From Dehalococcoidia bacterium (GTDB lineage Bacteria; Chloroflexota; Dehalococcoidia; SM23-28-2): a stretch of DNA of 21,285 nucleotides. The stretch's first letter is position 1. Every line of letters begins with the position of its first letter. The notes beneath the pieces are model-generated. The model saw nothing but the letters and a program-made list of their open reading frames with translations, ran no database searches and was not told where the DNA came from. Position numbers and translations under genes: made by a program. Positions 1 to 7,902 of the stretch are shown in pieces. The stretch spans positions 1 through 21,285 of the forward strand of contig JALHUG010000036.1 in NCBI GenBank assembly GCA_022866185.1, written 5' to 3'.

Positions 1-1221
1 AATCTCGCGAAACTCGGCGGGACCTGGGTTGGGGATCTCCACCTTGTAGAGGATTCGCCGCAGGAAGGGCTGCTCGAGAAGAAGCTCTACCTTGAGATTG
101 GTGGCGAAAAGGAGATGAACGTCGAAAGGTACGGAGATCTTCTCGCCAGTGTGGAAGGTGAGAGAGTACCAGCCTCGCTCCAGTGGTGTTAGCCATCGGT
201 TGAGCAGATCCTCGGGCCGGATCCTCTGACGGCCGAAGTCGTCCACCGCCAAGATGCCGCCCTGGGCCTTGAGGTGGGAGGGCGCCTGATAGAAACGGGA
301 CACGGGGTCATAGGCCAACTCCAGGGACTCCTGCCCCAGCTCACCGCCCACTAACACCGCCGGCCTGCGCACAACAGCCCAGCGCTCGTCACGCTTGGCG
401 GCGTCATCGGTCTCGCCAGCGGCCACGTCGGGCAGCCTTACTATGCCCCTCTCGTGAGCAGGGATGTGTATGGAGGAGTCAAAGACGCGGATGATATGGC
501 CGTAAGCATACAGGGCGAAGGGAACGAGCACCTGACCCTCGAGGTGACGGGCAAGTGCCTCCAGCACCAACGTCTTGCCGTTGCCGGAGGGTCCGTAGAG
601 CAGAGCGCAGCGCCCAGAGTGGAGGGTCCGCGCCAGGGAGTCGGCCGTCTCCGGCGATAGCACCAGCTCGGACAGAGCACCCTCGATGCTCTCCCGCGAT
701 GACTGTGGCCGCTCTGTGCGCTGACGTTCCATCACCTCGACGTACTGGTCTATGGTCACCGGTGCTGGGCCAGCGTAGCGGGACCTCTCGAGGGCCTCCT
801 TGACTCTGCTGAGCCCCCCGGCTGTGAGACGGTAGCGGTAGTTCCCGGCCATCATGCTGCCAGAGCTGGCCACTTCGCAAAGATGCTCGTCGGTCAGCAG
901 AGCCAGAAGCTCCTGGACGATGGCGGGCGGCAGAGCCATTCTCTGGGTCATGTGGGTGGCCGAGGGTAGGCCCGCGTAGTGAACGGTCTTCAGGGCGAGG
1001 TCCATGAGAAAGGCCTTGGAGAGGCCGGTGTCGGCCAGCGTCCGCGGCTGCGAAGGACAGAAGGCTATCCCCTCCGGATCATCGGCCGCTGCGGTCTGCC
1101 AAGAGCCCTGAGCATCAGACTCCTCGGCGGACCAGGGCGAGGGAGAGCTATTAGGCTCCCCATTGTCTTCGCCGACGAGGGAAAGCTTCTCATCTTGGTT
1201 GCCATCGTCGTAAAGTTGCAC
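1..1221 (-). CDS. AAA+ ATPase (partial, runs off left edge)
   Basis: About 407 residues are visible; the C-terminus lies beyond the window edge. The first 60 residues are low-complexity and acidic. A winged-helix-like region follows (about 60-150), then an AAA+ core with Walker A GPSGNGKT (Lys216) and Walker B GGILAVDDFGRQR (Asp327/Asp328), followed by an LFATNL sensor-1-like stretch. The arrangement matches a bacterial AAA family often annotated as ATPase with chaperone activity associated with Flp pilus assembly. No pilus gene is present here, so its partner is unknown. I chose the GTG at 1221 because AGGAGG (1230-1235) lies 8 nt upstream. An in-frame ATG at 1278 would add 19 residues but has no ribosome site. 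It is divergent from the cyclase gene. Confidence 0.85.
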   Translation of the reverse strand, partial: MQLYDDGNQDEKLSLVGEDNGEPNSSPSPWSAEESDAQGSWQTAAADDPEGIAFCPSQPRTLADTGLSKAFLMDLALKTVHYAGLPSATHMTQRMALPPAIVQELLALLTDEHLCEVASSGSMMAGNYRYRLTAGGLSRVKEALERSRYAGPAPVTIDQYVEVMERQRTERPQSSRESIEGALSELVLSPETADSLARTLHSGRCALLYGPSGNGKTLVLEALARHLEGQVLVPFALYAYGHIIRVFDSSIHIPAHERGIVRLPDVAAGETDDAAKRDERWAVVRRPAVLVGGELGQESLELAYDPVSRFYQAPSHLKAQGGILAVDDFGRQRIRPEDLLNRWLTPLERGWYSLTFHTGEKISVPFDVHLLFATNLKVELLLEQPFLRRILYKVEIPNPGPAEFREI

Positions 1222-1229
1222 CCTTCTCG

Positions 1230-1235
1230 CCTCCT
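1230..1235 (-). promoter_or_regulatory. Ribosome binding site deciding the AAA+ ATPase start
   Basis: On the minus strand this reads AGGAGG, 8 nt before the GTG at 1221. The alternative ATG at 1278 has nothing comparable upstream, so the GTG is preferred. Confidence 0.65.
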
Positions 1236-1344
1236 GCCTTCCGGCATCAAGCAAAACGAATTCGCCCTTGGCACCCATGCTGGTGCCGTTGGGGGTCTCG
1301 ATACAAGAGACGTGAAGGGATGACCGACGTTACACTGGCTGCCT

Positions 1345-1383
1345 GGCAGCGGCCTACATGCCCGCGAACTGCTTGATGCAGAC
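1345..1383. repeat. 39-bp direct repeat, copy 1 (relic of the 3' end of the LarA-like gene)
   Basis: These 39 bases match 4791-4829 with a single mismatch (G at 1360, C at 4806), in the same orientation. On the minus strand they encode VCIKQFAGM plus a TAG stop, exactly the C-terminus of the LarA-like protein. The mismatch is a synonymous Gly codon change (GGC/GGG). No LarA-like coding sequence precedes this copy, so it is a relic. The two copies bracket the cyclase/STAND gene and its promoter. Confidence 0.9.
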
Positions 1384-1420
1384 TCGCCGAGAGATACCGA
1401 CGACGCGCACTCACCACACC

Positions 1421-1449
1421 TTGACTATTCCTGGCGAATGAGGGATAAT
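1421..1449 (+). promoter_or_regulatory. Sigma-70-type promoter for the cyclase/STAND gene
   Basis: A -35 box TTGACT (1421-1426), a 17-bp spacer and a -10 box GATAAT (1444-1449) form a near-consensus promoter. Transcription would begin near 1456. That is downstream of the in-frame ATG at 1438 but upstream of the ATG at 1480, which supports the latter as the true start. Confidence 0.7.
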
Positions 1450-1479
1450 CTACGACGTTCAGAGCAGGGGTTTGCCAAC

Positions 1480-4400
1480 ATGACCCACGAGCTTCCCGAA
1501 GGCACCGTCACCGTCCTTTTCACCGACGTGGAAGGCTCCACCGATCTGACGACACGCCGGGGCGACGAGGCCGCACAGGCGATACTGCGCATGCAGCGGG
1601 AGCTGGTGCGCCGACAGATCGAGCAGCACAGCGGCCACGAGGTCAAGTCCCTGGGCGACGGCTTCATGGTAGCCTTCGCCTTGGCGCGAAAGGCGGTGGC
1701 CTGCGCCGTCGGCATCCAGCGGGCCCTGGACGAGCACAACCGACAGCACCCCGACCAGCATGTACAGGTCCGCATAGGCCTGAACACGGGCGAGGCGATC
1801 CGAGAGGAGGCGGACCTCTTCGGGGAGGCGGTGAACGCCGCCGCTCGGATCGCTGCCAAGGCCAATGGCGGCCACATACTGGTCTCCGAGGCCGTGCGGG
1901 GTGTCCTGGGTCGGCCCAAGGATGTCGAGCTGGTCGACCGCGGCCGCTTCCGGCTCAAGGGCTTCCCCGAGCGCTGGCGCCTCTTCGAGGTGATCTGGCA
2001 GGAGGAGACGACAGCCGCGCCTGCTCTCCTGGAGCGGACGCCCTTCGTCGGGCGGAAGGCGGAGCGGGCCGAACTCCGGCGCCACCTTGATCAGGCGGCC
2101 AGCGGTCGCGGCACGGTGGTAATGATCGGGGGCGAGCCCGGCGTGGGCAAGACGCGCCTGGCAGAGGAACTGGCGGCCGAGGCACGCCAGCGTGGTCTGC
2201 TGGTCCTGACCGGCCACTGCTACGAGATGGAGGGAGCGCTGCCCTACATCGCCTTCGTGGAGATGCTGGAGGCGACGGCCCGGGTGGTGCCGGCATCGGC
2301 CCTGCGGGAGGCCTTGGGCGATTCGGCGCCGGAGGTGGCCAAGCTGATGCCGGAGCTGCGTCGCCTCTTCCCCGACATAGCGGCGCCTCTGGAGCTGCCG
2401 CCGGAGCAGGAGCGCCGCTACCTCTTCAACAGCATGTGCGAGTTCCTGGTCCGGGCCGGCCGCGTGCAGCCCCTGGTCCTGGTTTTGGACGACCTGCACT
2501 GGGCCGATGACTCGACGCTGCTGCTCCTCCAGCACATCGCCCAGCGGCTCAGTGAGATGCCGGTGCTCATTCTGGGCACCTACCGCGATGTGGAACTGGA
2601 CGTGGCCCGCCCTCTGGCAACGGCCCTGCAGGAACTCACGCGCCAACGTCTGGCCCACCGCCTAGCCGTCAGACGGCTGCCTGAGGCGGGCGTGGCGGCG
2701 ATGCTCCAGGCCCTTAGCGGCCAGGAGCCGCCCGCCCCGCTGGTGCACGCCGTCTACGGTGAGACGGAGGGCAACCCCTTCTTCATCGAGGAGGTGTTCC
2801 AGCATCTGGCAGAGGAGGGAAAGCTGTTCGACGCCCAGGGCCGCTGGCACCCTGGCCTCCGCGTGAGCGAGCTGAACGTGCCTGAGGGGGTCCGCCTGGT
2901 CATCGGGCGGCGGCTGGAGCGCGTCTGCGAGGACTGCCGGCGGGTCCTGACCGTCGCCGCCGTAATCGGCCGCGGCTTCAGCTTCGAGCTGCTGGAGGCG
3001 CTGGGCGACGTAGATGCGGAGGCCCTCCTCGACGCCATCGACGAGGCGGAGCGGGCGCACCTCATCACGTCCGCTGGGGACGGCCGCGAGGCCCGCTTCA
3101 CCTTCGCCCACGAGCTGATCCGCCAGACGCTGGTCAGCGGCCTCTCCCTGCCCCGCCGTCAGAGGCTCCACCTGCGGGTGGCTGAGGCCATGGAGCGGGT
3201 CTACGCCCGCACCCTGGAGGAGCACGCCGCCGAGCTGGCCCACCATCTCTACCAGGCGGGGGCCGCCGCCGACCCCGAGAAGACGGTGCGCTACCTGACG
3301 CTCGCCGGTGAGCGAGCGCTTGAAGCGGCGGCCTTTGAGGATGCCCTGCGCCTCTACGACAGCGCCGTCTCCCTGCAGCCGGCTGACGACCGGCGGGCGC
3401 GGGCCGACCTCCTGTACAAACGGGGGTGGGCCTTGCGCAGCCTGGGCCGATGGGAGGAGGCACTGGGCGACTGGCGAGAGGCGCTGGCCGCCTATGAAGA
3501 ACTGGGGGACGCTGAGGCCGTGGGCCGCCTCTCTTCGGACGTGACTGCCCAACTGCTGTGGGGCGCCCGTTACGTGGAAGCCCTGGAGATTAGCCGCAGG
3601 GGCCTGACAGTTCTGGGGGAGCGGGTGAGCGCCGACCGCTGTCGCCTCCTGGGCTGCGCCGGCCTGACCCTCAGCCAAGCTGGTTACTACACCGCCGGCG
3701 ACGGAATGACCACCCAGGCCGTGGCCATGGCCCGGGAACTGGGCGACGAGCGCCTGCTGGGGGAGGCCCTCCGCTACAAGACCGGCCATCATTTCGCCTA
3801 CATGCAACCTCGAGAAGTGGTCGATACCGGCCTGCGGGCGGCGGAGCTGCTGCGCTCAGCGGGCGATCTATGGCAGTTGGCGAGCATGCTGTGGTACGTC
3901 CAGTGGGTCGTGCTGCTCCTTGGCCGCTTTGAGGAGGCTGCGGAAATAGGGCAGGAGTTGGAGCCCCTGGCGGCGCGGCTGGGCCACCTGGGCGCCCTCC
4001 TGAACGCTACGCGGGCCCGAGAGGCGCGTCAACTGATGGTCACGGCGGACCTGGACAAGTACGAGGAGTTCGCCAGAGCGGACCTGGAGCTCTCCCGCAG
4101 CGCTGGGATGCTCTTGATCTTCCAATCCTACTGCTTCCTCGGCGCGGTTCATTTCTGCCGAGGCCGCTGGCAGGAGGCGCTGGAGCATTTCCAAGAAGCC
4201 GTGAAGCTGGAGCCCCCGGGCTTCGCGGCTGGCGCAGACTGGGCGTTTCTCTTCTTGCAGAAGGCCTATGCCGGCGACAGGGATGCGGCCCTGGCCATGC
4301 TGGAGCAGAGGCGGGACAAGCTCCCTCGCGCCGGCCAGGCCAACACCCTCGGTGCCTGGGCGATGCTCTTCGCGGCGGTCGAGGGGCTGGCCCTTCTCGG

Positions 4401-4764
4401 TGAACGGGACGAGGCCTCCAAGCTCTACCCCTTGGTCTTGGAAGCCATCGATAATGGCGTCCTTGGGAGCTGGGTTGGCAACAGGCTAGTTCAGACCGTG
4501 GCCGGCATGGCGGCGGCCGCCGGCGAGCAGTGGGAGAAGGCGGAGGAGCACTACCAGACGGCCCTGCGCCAGGCGCACGAGCTGCCCGTCGTTATGGAGC
4601 AGCCGGAGGTGCGGCGCTGGTACGCCCGCATGCTCATCGACCGCAACGCCCCCGGCGATCGCGAGAAGGCCCGCGACCTGCTCACGGAAGCCTTCGCCAT
4701 GTACCGCCGCATCGGCATGCCCAAGCACGTGGCGATGGCGGAGGCCCTGCTCGGCGAGTTGTAG
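1480..4764 (+). CDS. Class III adenylate/guanylate cyclase fused to STAND-type ATPase and TPR array
   Basis: A 1094-residue cytoplasmic signalling protein. Residues 7-175 form a class III nucleotide cyclase domain with all expected catalytic positions: metal-binding Asp16 (FTDVEGST) and Asp60 (GDGFM), substrate-selecting Lys56 and Asp112 (ADLFG), and transition-state Asn119 and Arg123 (AVNAAAR). Lys/Asp suggests ATP to cAMP. After a linker with FVGR comes an AAA_16/STAND module: Walker A GGEPGVGKT (Lys224) and Walker B LVLDDLHWAD (Asp337/Asp338). From about 600 to the end the protein is a helical TPR-like array, usually a ligand or partner sensor. No transmembrane segment is seen. An ATG at 1438 is in frame, but the promoter's start point lies after it and AGGGG precedes the ATG at 1480. 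The gene converges on the LarA-like gene with a 35-bp gap. The ligand is unknown. Confidence 0.92.
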   Translation: MTHELPEGTVTVLFTDVEGSTDLTTRRGDEAAQAILRMQRELVRRQIEQHSGHEVKSLGDGFMVAFALARKAVACAVGIQRALDEHNRQHPDQHVQVRIGLNTGEAIREEADLFGEAVNAAARIAAKANGGHILVSEAVRGVLGRPKDVELVDRGRFRLKGFPERWRLFEVIWQEETTAAPALLERTPFVGRKAERAELRRHLDQAASGRGTVVMIGGEPGVGKTRLAEELAAEARQRGLLVLTGHCYEMEGALPYIAFVEMLEATARVVPASALREALGDSAPEVAKLMPELRRLFPDIAAPLELPPEQERRYLFNSMCEFLVRAGRVQPLVLVLDDLHWADDSTLLLLQHIAQRLSEMPVLILGTYRDVELDVARPLATALQELTRQRLAHRLAVRRLPEAGVAAMLQALSGQEPPAPLVHAVYGETEGNPFFIEEVFQHLAEEGKLFDAQGRWHPGLRVSELNVPEGVRLVIGRRLERVCEDCRRVLTVAAVIGRGFSFELLEALGDVDAEALLDAIDEAERAHLITSAGDGREARFTFAHELIRQTLVSGLSLPRRQRLHLRVAEAMERVYARTLEEHAAELAHHLYQAGAAADPEKTVRYLTLAGERALEAAAFEDALRLYDSAVSLQPADDRRARADLLYKRGWALRSLGRWEEALGDWREALAAYEELGDAEAVGRLSSDVTAQLLWGARYVEALEISRRGLTVLGERVSADRCRLLGCAGLTLSQAGYYTAGDGMTTQAVAMARELGDERLLGEALRYKTGHHFAYMQPREVVDTGLRAAELLRSAGDLWQLASMLWYVQWVVLLLGRFEEAAEIGQELEPLAARLGHLGALLNATRAREARQLMVTADLDKYEEFARADLELSRSAGMLLIFQSYCFLGAVHFCRGRWQEALEHFQEAVKLEPPGFAAGADWAFLFLQKAYAGDRDAALAMLEQRRDKLPRAGQANTLGAWAMLFAAVEGLALLGERDEASKLYPLVLEAIDNGVLGSWVGNRLVQTVAGMAAAAGEQWEKAEEHYQTALRQAHELPVVMEQPEVRRWYARMLIDRNAPGDREKARDLLTEAFAMYRRIGMPKHVAMAEALLGEL

Positions 4765-4790
4765 CCGGCGGCTACCCCCACCATTTGAGG

Positions 4791-4829
4791 GGCAGCGGCC
4801 TACATCCCCGCGAACTGCTTGATGCAGAC
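4791..4829. repeat. 39-bp direct repeat, copy 2 (3' end of the intact LarA-like gene)
   Basis: This is the partner of 1345-1383 with one mismatch. It holds the last nine codons and TAG stop of the LarA-like gene plus 9 bp beyond. It lies immediately after the end of the cyclase/STAND gene. Confidence 0.9.
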
Positions 4830-6173
4830 GATGGAGCAGTCGTGCCCGTGGATTCGCTCCGCCTCGGCTATGGCCTCCTCGACGCTGGCGGTCGGGATGA
4901 ACCCGAGGTGTCGTGGCACCGCCGGGTCCTGCGCTCCGGCCACGAACACGCGAGCCGCGTGGCGCAGGCGCTTCAGGGGATGCGTCGCCAGTATTCCGTG
5001 CACTGGGTGGAAGGCGTAGCCGTTGCGGTAGCGCTCGATGTAGTCGGCTCGAGCCGCGAACTCGTCCATGAAGCGGGCGGTGATCTCGTACGGGTCGAGG
5101 GTCTCCGGCAGCACCCGGTTCCACACCTCCGGATACGAGGGATGGTGCTCCAAGTCCCAGTCCTCCGGGCAGGGCGTGGCCATGATCACCGAGCAGCCTG
5201 GCTTGCCCAGGGCCTCGATGTAGCCCCCCGCGTACCCAAGCCCGGAAGAGATCAGGGTCAGGATAGGGTTCATACGAGCGAAGGTGGCATATGGGCTCCA
5301 GGCTGGAAGGCCGTAGATCACCACGTCGGCGGGCTCAGCTGCGGCGCGCCGCGGCTGATACAGGGAAGCCTGCACGTCAAGCGCGGCGGCCCGCGTCTCG
5401 GCCACGCCGCCCGCAAACACCCGCCCGATGGTCGCCATATTGGCCAGCAACGTCTCCACCTTGAACACGCGGCGGCCCAGCTTGGGCTCCAGATGCTGGC
5501 CCATCTCATCGAAGACATCGTGCATGCGGTTGCCGCGCACCGACATCGTCATGCCGTCCGGTGTGTGCGTCCAGCGAATGGAGCGCCAGGTGGACAGCCC
5601 TACGCAGACGGACTTCCAGCCGCCATTGAAGCCCAGGTAGCAGACGGCGTTGATGTACACGATGAGGTCCGATTCCATCACCAGGCGATGAACCTCGACA
5701 TCATACCCATGGGGCGTTGCCCCCAGGTACACGAGGCTATCCGGGTCCTCGGCATCATGGCAGGTCAAGCGCGACCCGAAGCGCTGCACCAGCTGCTGCC
5801 CCAGGATCGAGGCCAGCTCCGGGTGCGTCCACTTGCGGTGAAGCCCGTTGGCGCAAACGAGCGAGACGTTCTCCTCGGGCACGCCGGCCTCCGCCAGCTC
5901 TTCCAGGATCGCCTCGATGGCCAACCGCCTGATGGGCCCGAACGAAGGCGCTGTCGGATCGTCGAAGGCAATGAGCACCCGATCCCCGGGCCGAACCATC
6001 TGGCCGACGCGAGGCAAACCGAGCGGCTGTGCCAGGGCAGCGCGAACGGCCGCCTCTTGGTCGGCCACCGGCTCCAGGCGGGGGCCTCCGCCATCGCCAC
6101 CCACCAGTCGGGTGCGGTCGGGAAGGCTCACCTGGATGGTCGTGTCACCAAACACGAGCGACTGGTCGATCAT
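4800..6173 (-). CDS. LarA-superfamily (nickel-dependent lactate racemase-like, DUF2088) protein
   Basis: 457 residues, close to the usual LarA-family length of about 420-450. LarA enzymes racemise or epimerise 2-hydroxyacids using a nickel-pincer cofactor bound to a lysine. Visible family motifs are DDPTAP (71-76, compare DDxTRP), NGLHRKW with His112 (compare the catalytic His of LarA), GGWKS with Lys187 (compare the cofactor-bound Lys), and His203, 16 residues later (compare the nickel-ligand His). The position of the second catalytic His, 10 residues before the Lys, is Val177 here, and the Arg of DxTRP is Ala75. Substrate and chemistry may therefore differ from lactate racemase. No cofactor-making larB, larC or larE genes are in the window. 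The ATG at 6173 is preceded by AGGAGG with a 7-nt spacer; an upstream ATG at 6230 is less likely. Its last codons are duplicated at 1345-1383. Confidence 0.85.
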   Translation of the reverse strand: MIDQSLVFGDTTIQVSLPDRTRLVGGDGGGPRLEPVADQEAAVRAALAQPLGLPRVGQMVRPGDRVLIAFDDPTAPSFGPIRRLAIEAILEELAEAGVPEENVSLVCANGLHRKWTHPELASILGQQLVQRFGSRLTCHDAEDPDSLVYLGATPHGYDVEVHRLVMESDLIVYINAVCYLGFNGGWKSVCVGLSTWRSIRWTHTPDGMTMSVRGNRMHDVFDEMGQHLEPKLGRRVFKVETLLANMATIGRVFAGGVAETRAAALDVQASLYQPRRAAAEPADVVIYGLPAWSPYATFARMNPILTLISSGLGYAGGYIEALGKPGCSVIMATPCPEDWDLEHHPSYPEVWNRVLPETLDPYEITARFMDEFAARADYIERYRNGYAFHPVHGILATHPLKRLRHAARVFVAGAQDPAVPRHLGFIPTASVEEAIAEAERIHGHDCSIVCIKQFAGM

Positions 6174-6180
6174 CGCCACG

Positions 6181-6186
6181 CCTCCT
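6181..6186 (-). promoter_or_regulatory. Ribosome binding site deciding the LarA-like start
   Basis: This reads AGGAGG on the minus strand, 7 nt before the ATG at 6173. It selects that ATG over the in-frame ATG at 6230. Confidence 0.65.
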
Positions 6187-6293
6187 GCCAGCCCGCACCT
6201 GATTGTAGCGAGGGTCAGTTGGCGAGGCAAGGAGTGTACCTATGGCCCGGACGACCAAGCAACGTGGGAGGTGAATACCGCCGGGCGTGGGGG

Positions 6294-7541
6294 CTAGGAG
6301 CGCCCCGAGGGGTCGTTCACTTGAGGGGGGTGCGGCCGGCTGCGGACGCGCTCCAAGATGCGCTCTCGCTCCTCCAACGCCCGACACAACAGCCTCCGGA
6401 ACCGCTCCTCCGCGAACAGGGGGGTAAGATCTGGATCGGCCAGAGTACCGACTACGTCGTTGGGATTCAGCGCCAGCATCCGTTGCAGGGTAGCCTCCAC
6501 CCCGTCGCAATCGCCTCGCTGCCTCTGGATGAGGGCCTGAGCGCTGAGCGCTTCGATGTCCGAGGCATCCTTTGACAGCAATGAGCGAACGACCTCTTCC
6601 GCCTGCTCGAGCTTCCCCTGGCGAGCCAGTATGCAAGCCATCGTGCTTTTCGTATACACTAAACCAAACTCCACCTCAGGGACTGCCCGTATGGCTGCTT
6701 CCTCGTAGGCCTTGGAAGCCAGAGCGCCCCTGCGACACAGCCGGTGCACGTCCCCCAGGGCCCAGAAGTACTGGGAGTTCTTCCGCCAGAACCTTTCGCG
6801 CTTCAGTGCTGCTAGCGCGCCATCCAGCCGTCTCAGCTTGATAAGGGCCAGAGCGAGCAGCGTTTCGGCCAGACGCAAATGGGGCTTTGACGCCAGGGCA
6901 GCCTCGATGTCCGCTAGGGCTTCCTCGCTGGCTCCCAGTATCAGTAGAATCCGGCCTCGAAACAGAAGCCCTTCGGGCGTCCTCTTTAGCTCCAGCGCCC
7001 TGTCTACATTCTCCAGCGCCTCCTCATAGCGATGGACGCCTACCAGGGATGAGGCCAGCCCCCCCCAGCCCGCCGGGTCCTGCGGGTGTTGCTGCTGGTA
7101 GCGGGCCAGGGGGGCTACGGCCCCTTCGTGCCGCCCCTCGATCAGGTGGATCACACCACGGTGTAAATCTCTCTCTCCTCCCAGCACCGCGCGCAATCGC
7201 ATGAGCCAGTAGAGTAGTACTATCGGTATCTCCAATAATATGGGGGCAATGTACAGGCCCATCAACACCAATGCGTGCACACGTTCACCCGTCTCTATCA
7301 TTATCATGCCGATGCCAAAGATAAAGAACGCGCCCAGCGCGTACACAACACTGAAAAGGAACTCCTTCCGTTTTGCCACCAGCATCCGGAACACGCCGAA
7401 GACGAATAGGCATCCCACCAACGCCATGGCAACCAATCCGAGCCAGCCAGTTCGTGCCACGCAGTCAATGGCTAACAGGACCAAGGCGAACAGGGCCGTC
7501 CAGCAGAAGACTTGCGAGCGCAGTTGGAGCCTTATCACCAA
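6294..7541 (-). CDS. Membrane-anchored TPR protein
   Basis: 415 residues if the TTG at 7541 is used; a GTG at 7538 is equally possible and no strong ribosome site is visible. Four hydrophobic segments fill the N-terminus (about 10-28, 32-54, 60-82, 88-114), followed by a soluble tail. The tail (about 120-395) is made of helical pairs with TPR character, such as RYEEALENVDRALEL, ASEEALADIEAAL and GKLEQAEEVVRSLL. TPR tails are protein-docking surfaces. Such proteins occur widely in environmental Chloroflexota without a known role. It lies 120 bp upstream of the LarA-like gene on the same strand and may be cotranscribed with it. Function unknown. Confidence 0.8.
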   Translation of the reverse strand: MVIRLQLRSQVFCWTALFALVLLAIDCVARTGWLGLVAMALVGCLFVFGVFRMLVAKRKEFLFSVVYALGAFFIFGIGMIMIETGERVHALVLMGLYIAPILLEIPIVLLYWLMRLRAVLGGERDLHRGVIHLIEGRHEGAVAPLARYQQQHPQDPAGWGGLASSLVGVHRYEEALENVDRALELKRTPEGLLFRGRILLILGASEEALADIEAALASKPHLRLAETLLALALIKLRRLDGALAALKRERFWRKNSQYFWALGDVHRLCRRGALASKAYEEAAIRAVPEVEFGLVYTKSTMACILARQGKLEQAEEVVRSLLSKDASDIEALSAQALIQRQRGDCDGVEATLQRMLALNPNDVVGTLADPDLTPLFAEERFRRLLCRALEERERILERVRSRPHPPQVNDPSGRS

Positions 7542-7662
7542 AGCCTACCCACGCCGGCCGGCACGATGGCGAACAGGCCTGCCGTCAACAGCGTAGACGT
7601 AATCATCCGACCGGTTAGCATCAGAATAGGCGCGCCTCTGCTCTCAGCACTTAAGACGGCGA

Positions 7663-7902
7663 TTAGCGTTTCGGCGTTACACGGAATGCCTGTATGGGGT
7701 CGGCATCTTCCGGACTTCTTGACCCATCTTCCAAAACGGTAATCCCATCCAGATAGATAGTGCCTGTGTTGACGAAGCATGGTAAACTGCGGGGTTGTGA
7801 AGGATGGCAAAGGGTGATCCGGCCCAGGAAGACATGCCCCACCAGTGAAGTGCCGGATATCGGCGAAATCGTGAAGGCGGTTGCGTATCCGTGAGAAAGC
7901 AC
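7663..7902 (-). pseudogene. Possible coding relic in a 349-bp gap (weak)
   Basis: Between the TPR gene start (7541) and the YjbQ start (7891) no confident gene is seen. The most protein-like stretch is a minus-strand frame ending in NTGTIYLDGITVLEDGS, which resembles the last beta strands of carbohydrate-binding or other secreted beta-sandwich domains. The N-terminal half of this frame looks non-coding and runs into the divergent YjbQ start. A neighbouring frame (7810-7535) stays open and ends in a hydrophobic run. One reading is a decayed gene with frameshifts; chance open frames are an equal alternative. Confidence 0.2.

Noticed and set aside
1..1278. Start of the AAA+ ATPase at the ATG at 1278
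   Set aside because: No ribosome site precedes it, whereas the GTG at 1221 has AGGAGG at 8 nt. The extra residues look like translated leader.
1459..3807. Two long minus-strand frames (399 and 381 residues) opposite the cyclase/STAND gene
   Set aside because: The plus-strand protein has complete catalytic motifs throughout this span; the antisense frames have low-complexity Arg/Gln/Leu composition.
4530..6575. A 681-residue open frame on the plus strand opposite the LarA-like gene
   Set aside because: It is antisense to a well-supported gene, starts inside the cyclase gene, and its sequence is rich in Arg/His/Gly with no motif. It is a typical shadow in GC-rich DNA.
7769..7788. TTGACG and TAAACT as a promoter for the YjbQ gene
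   Set aside because: The boxes are only 8 bp apart, too close for a sigma-70 promoter.
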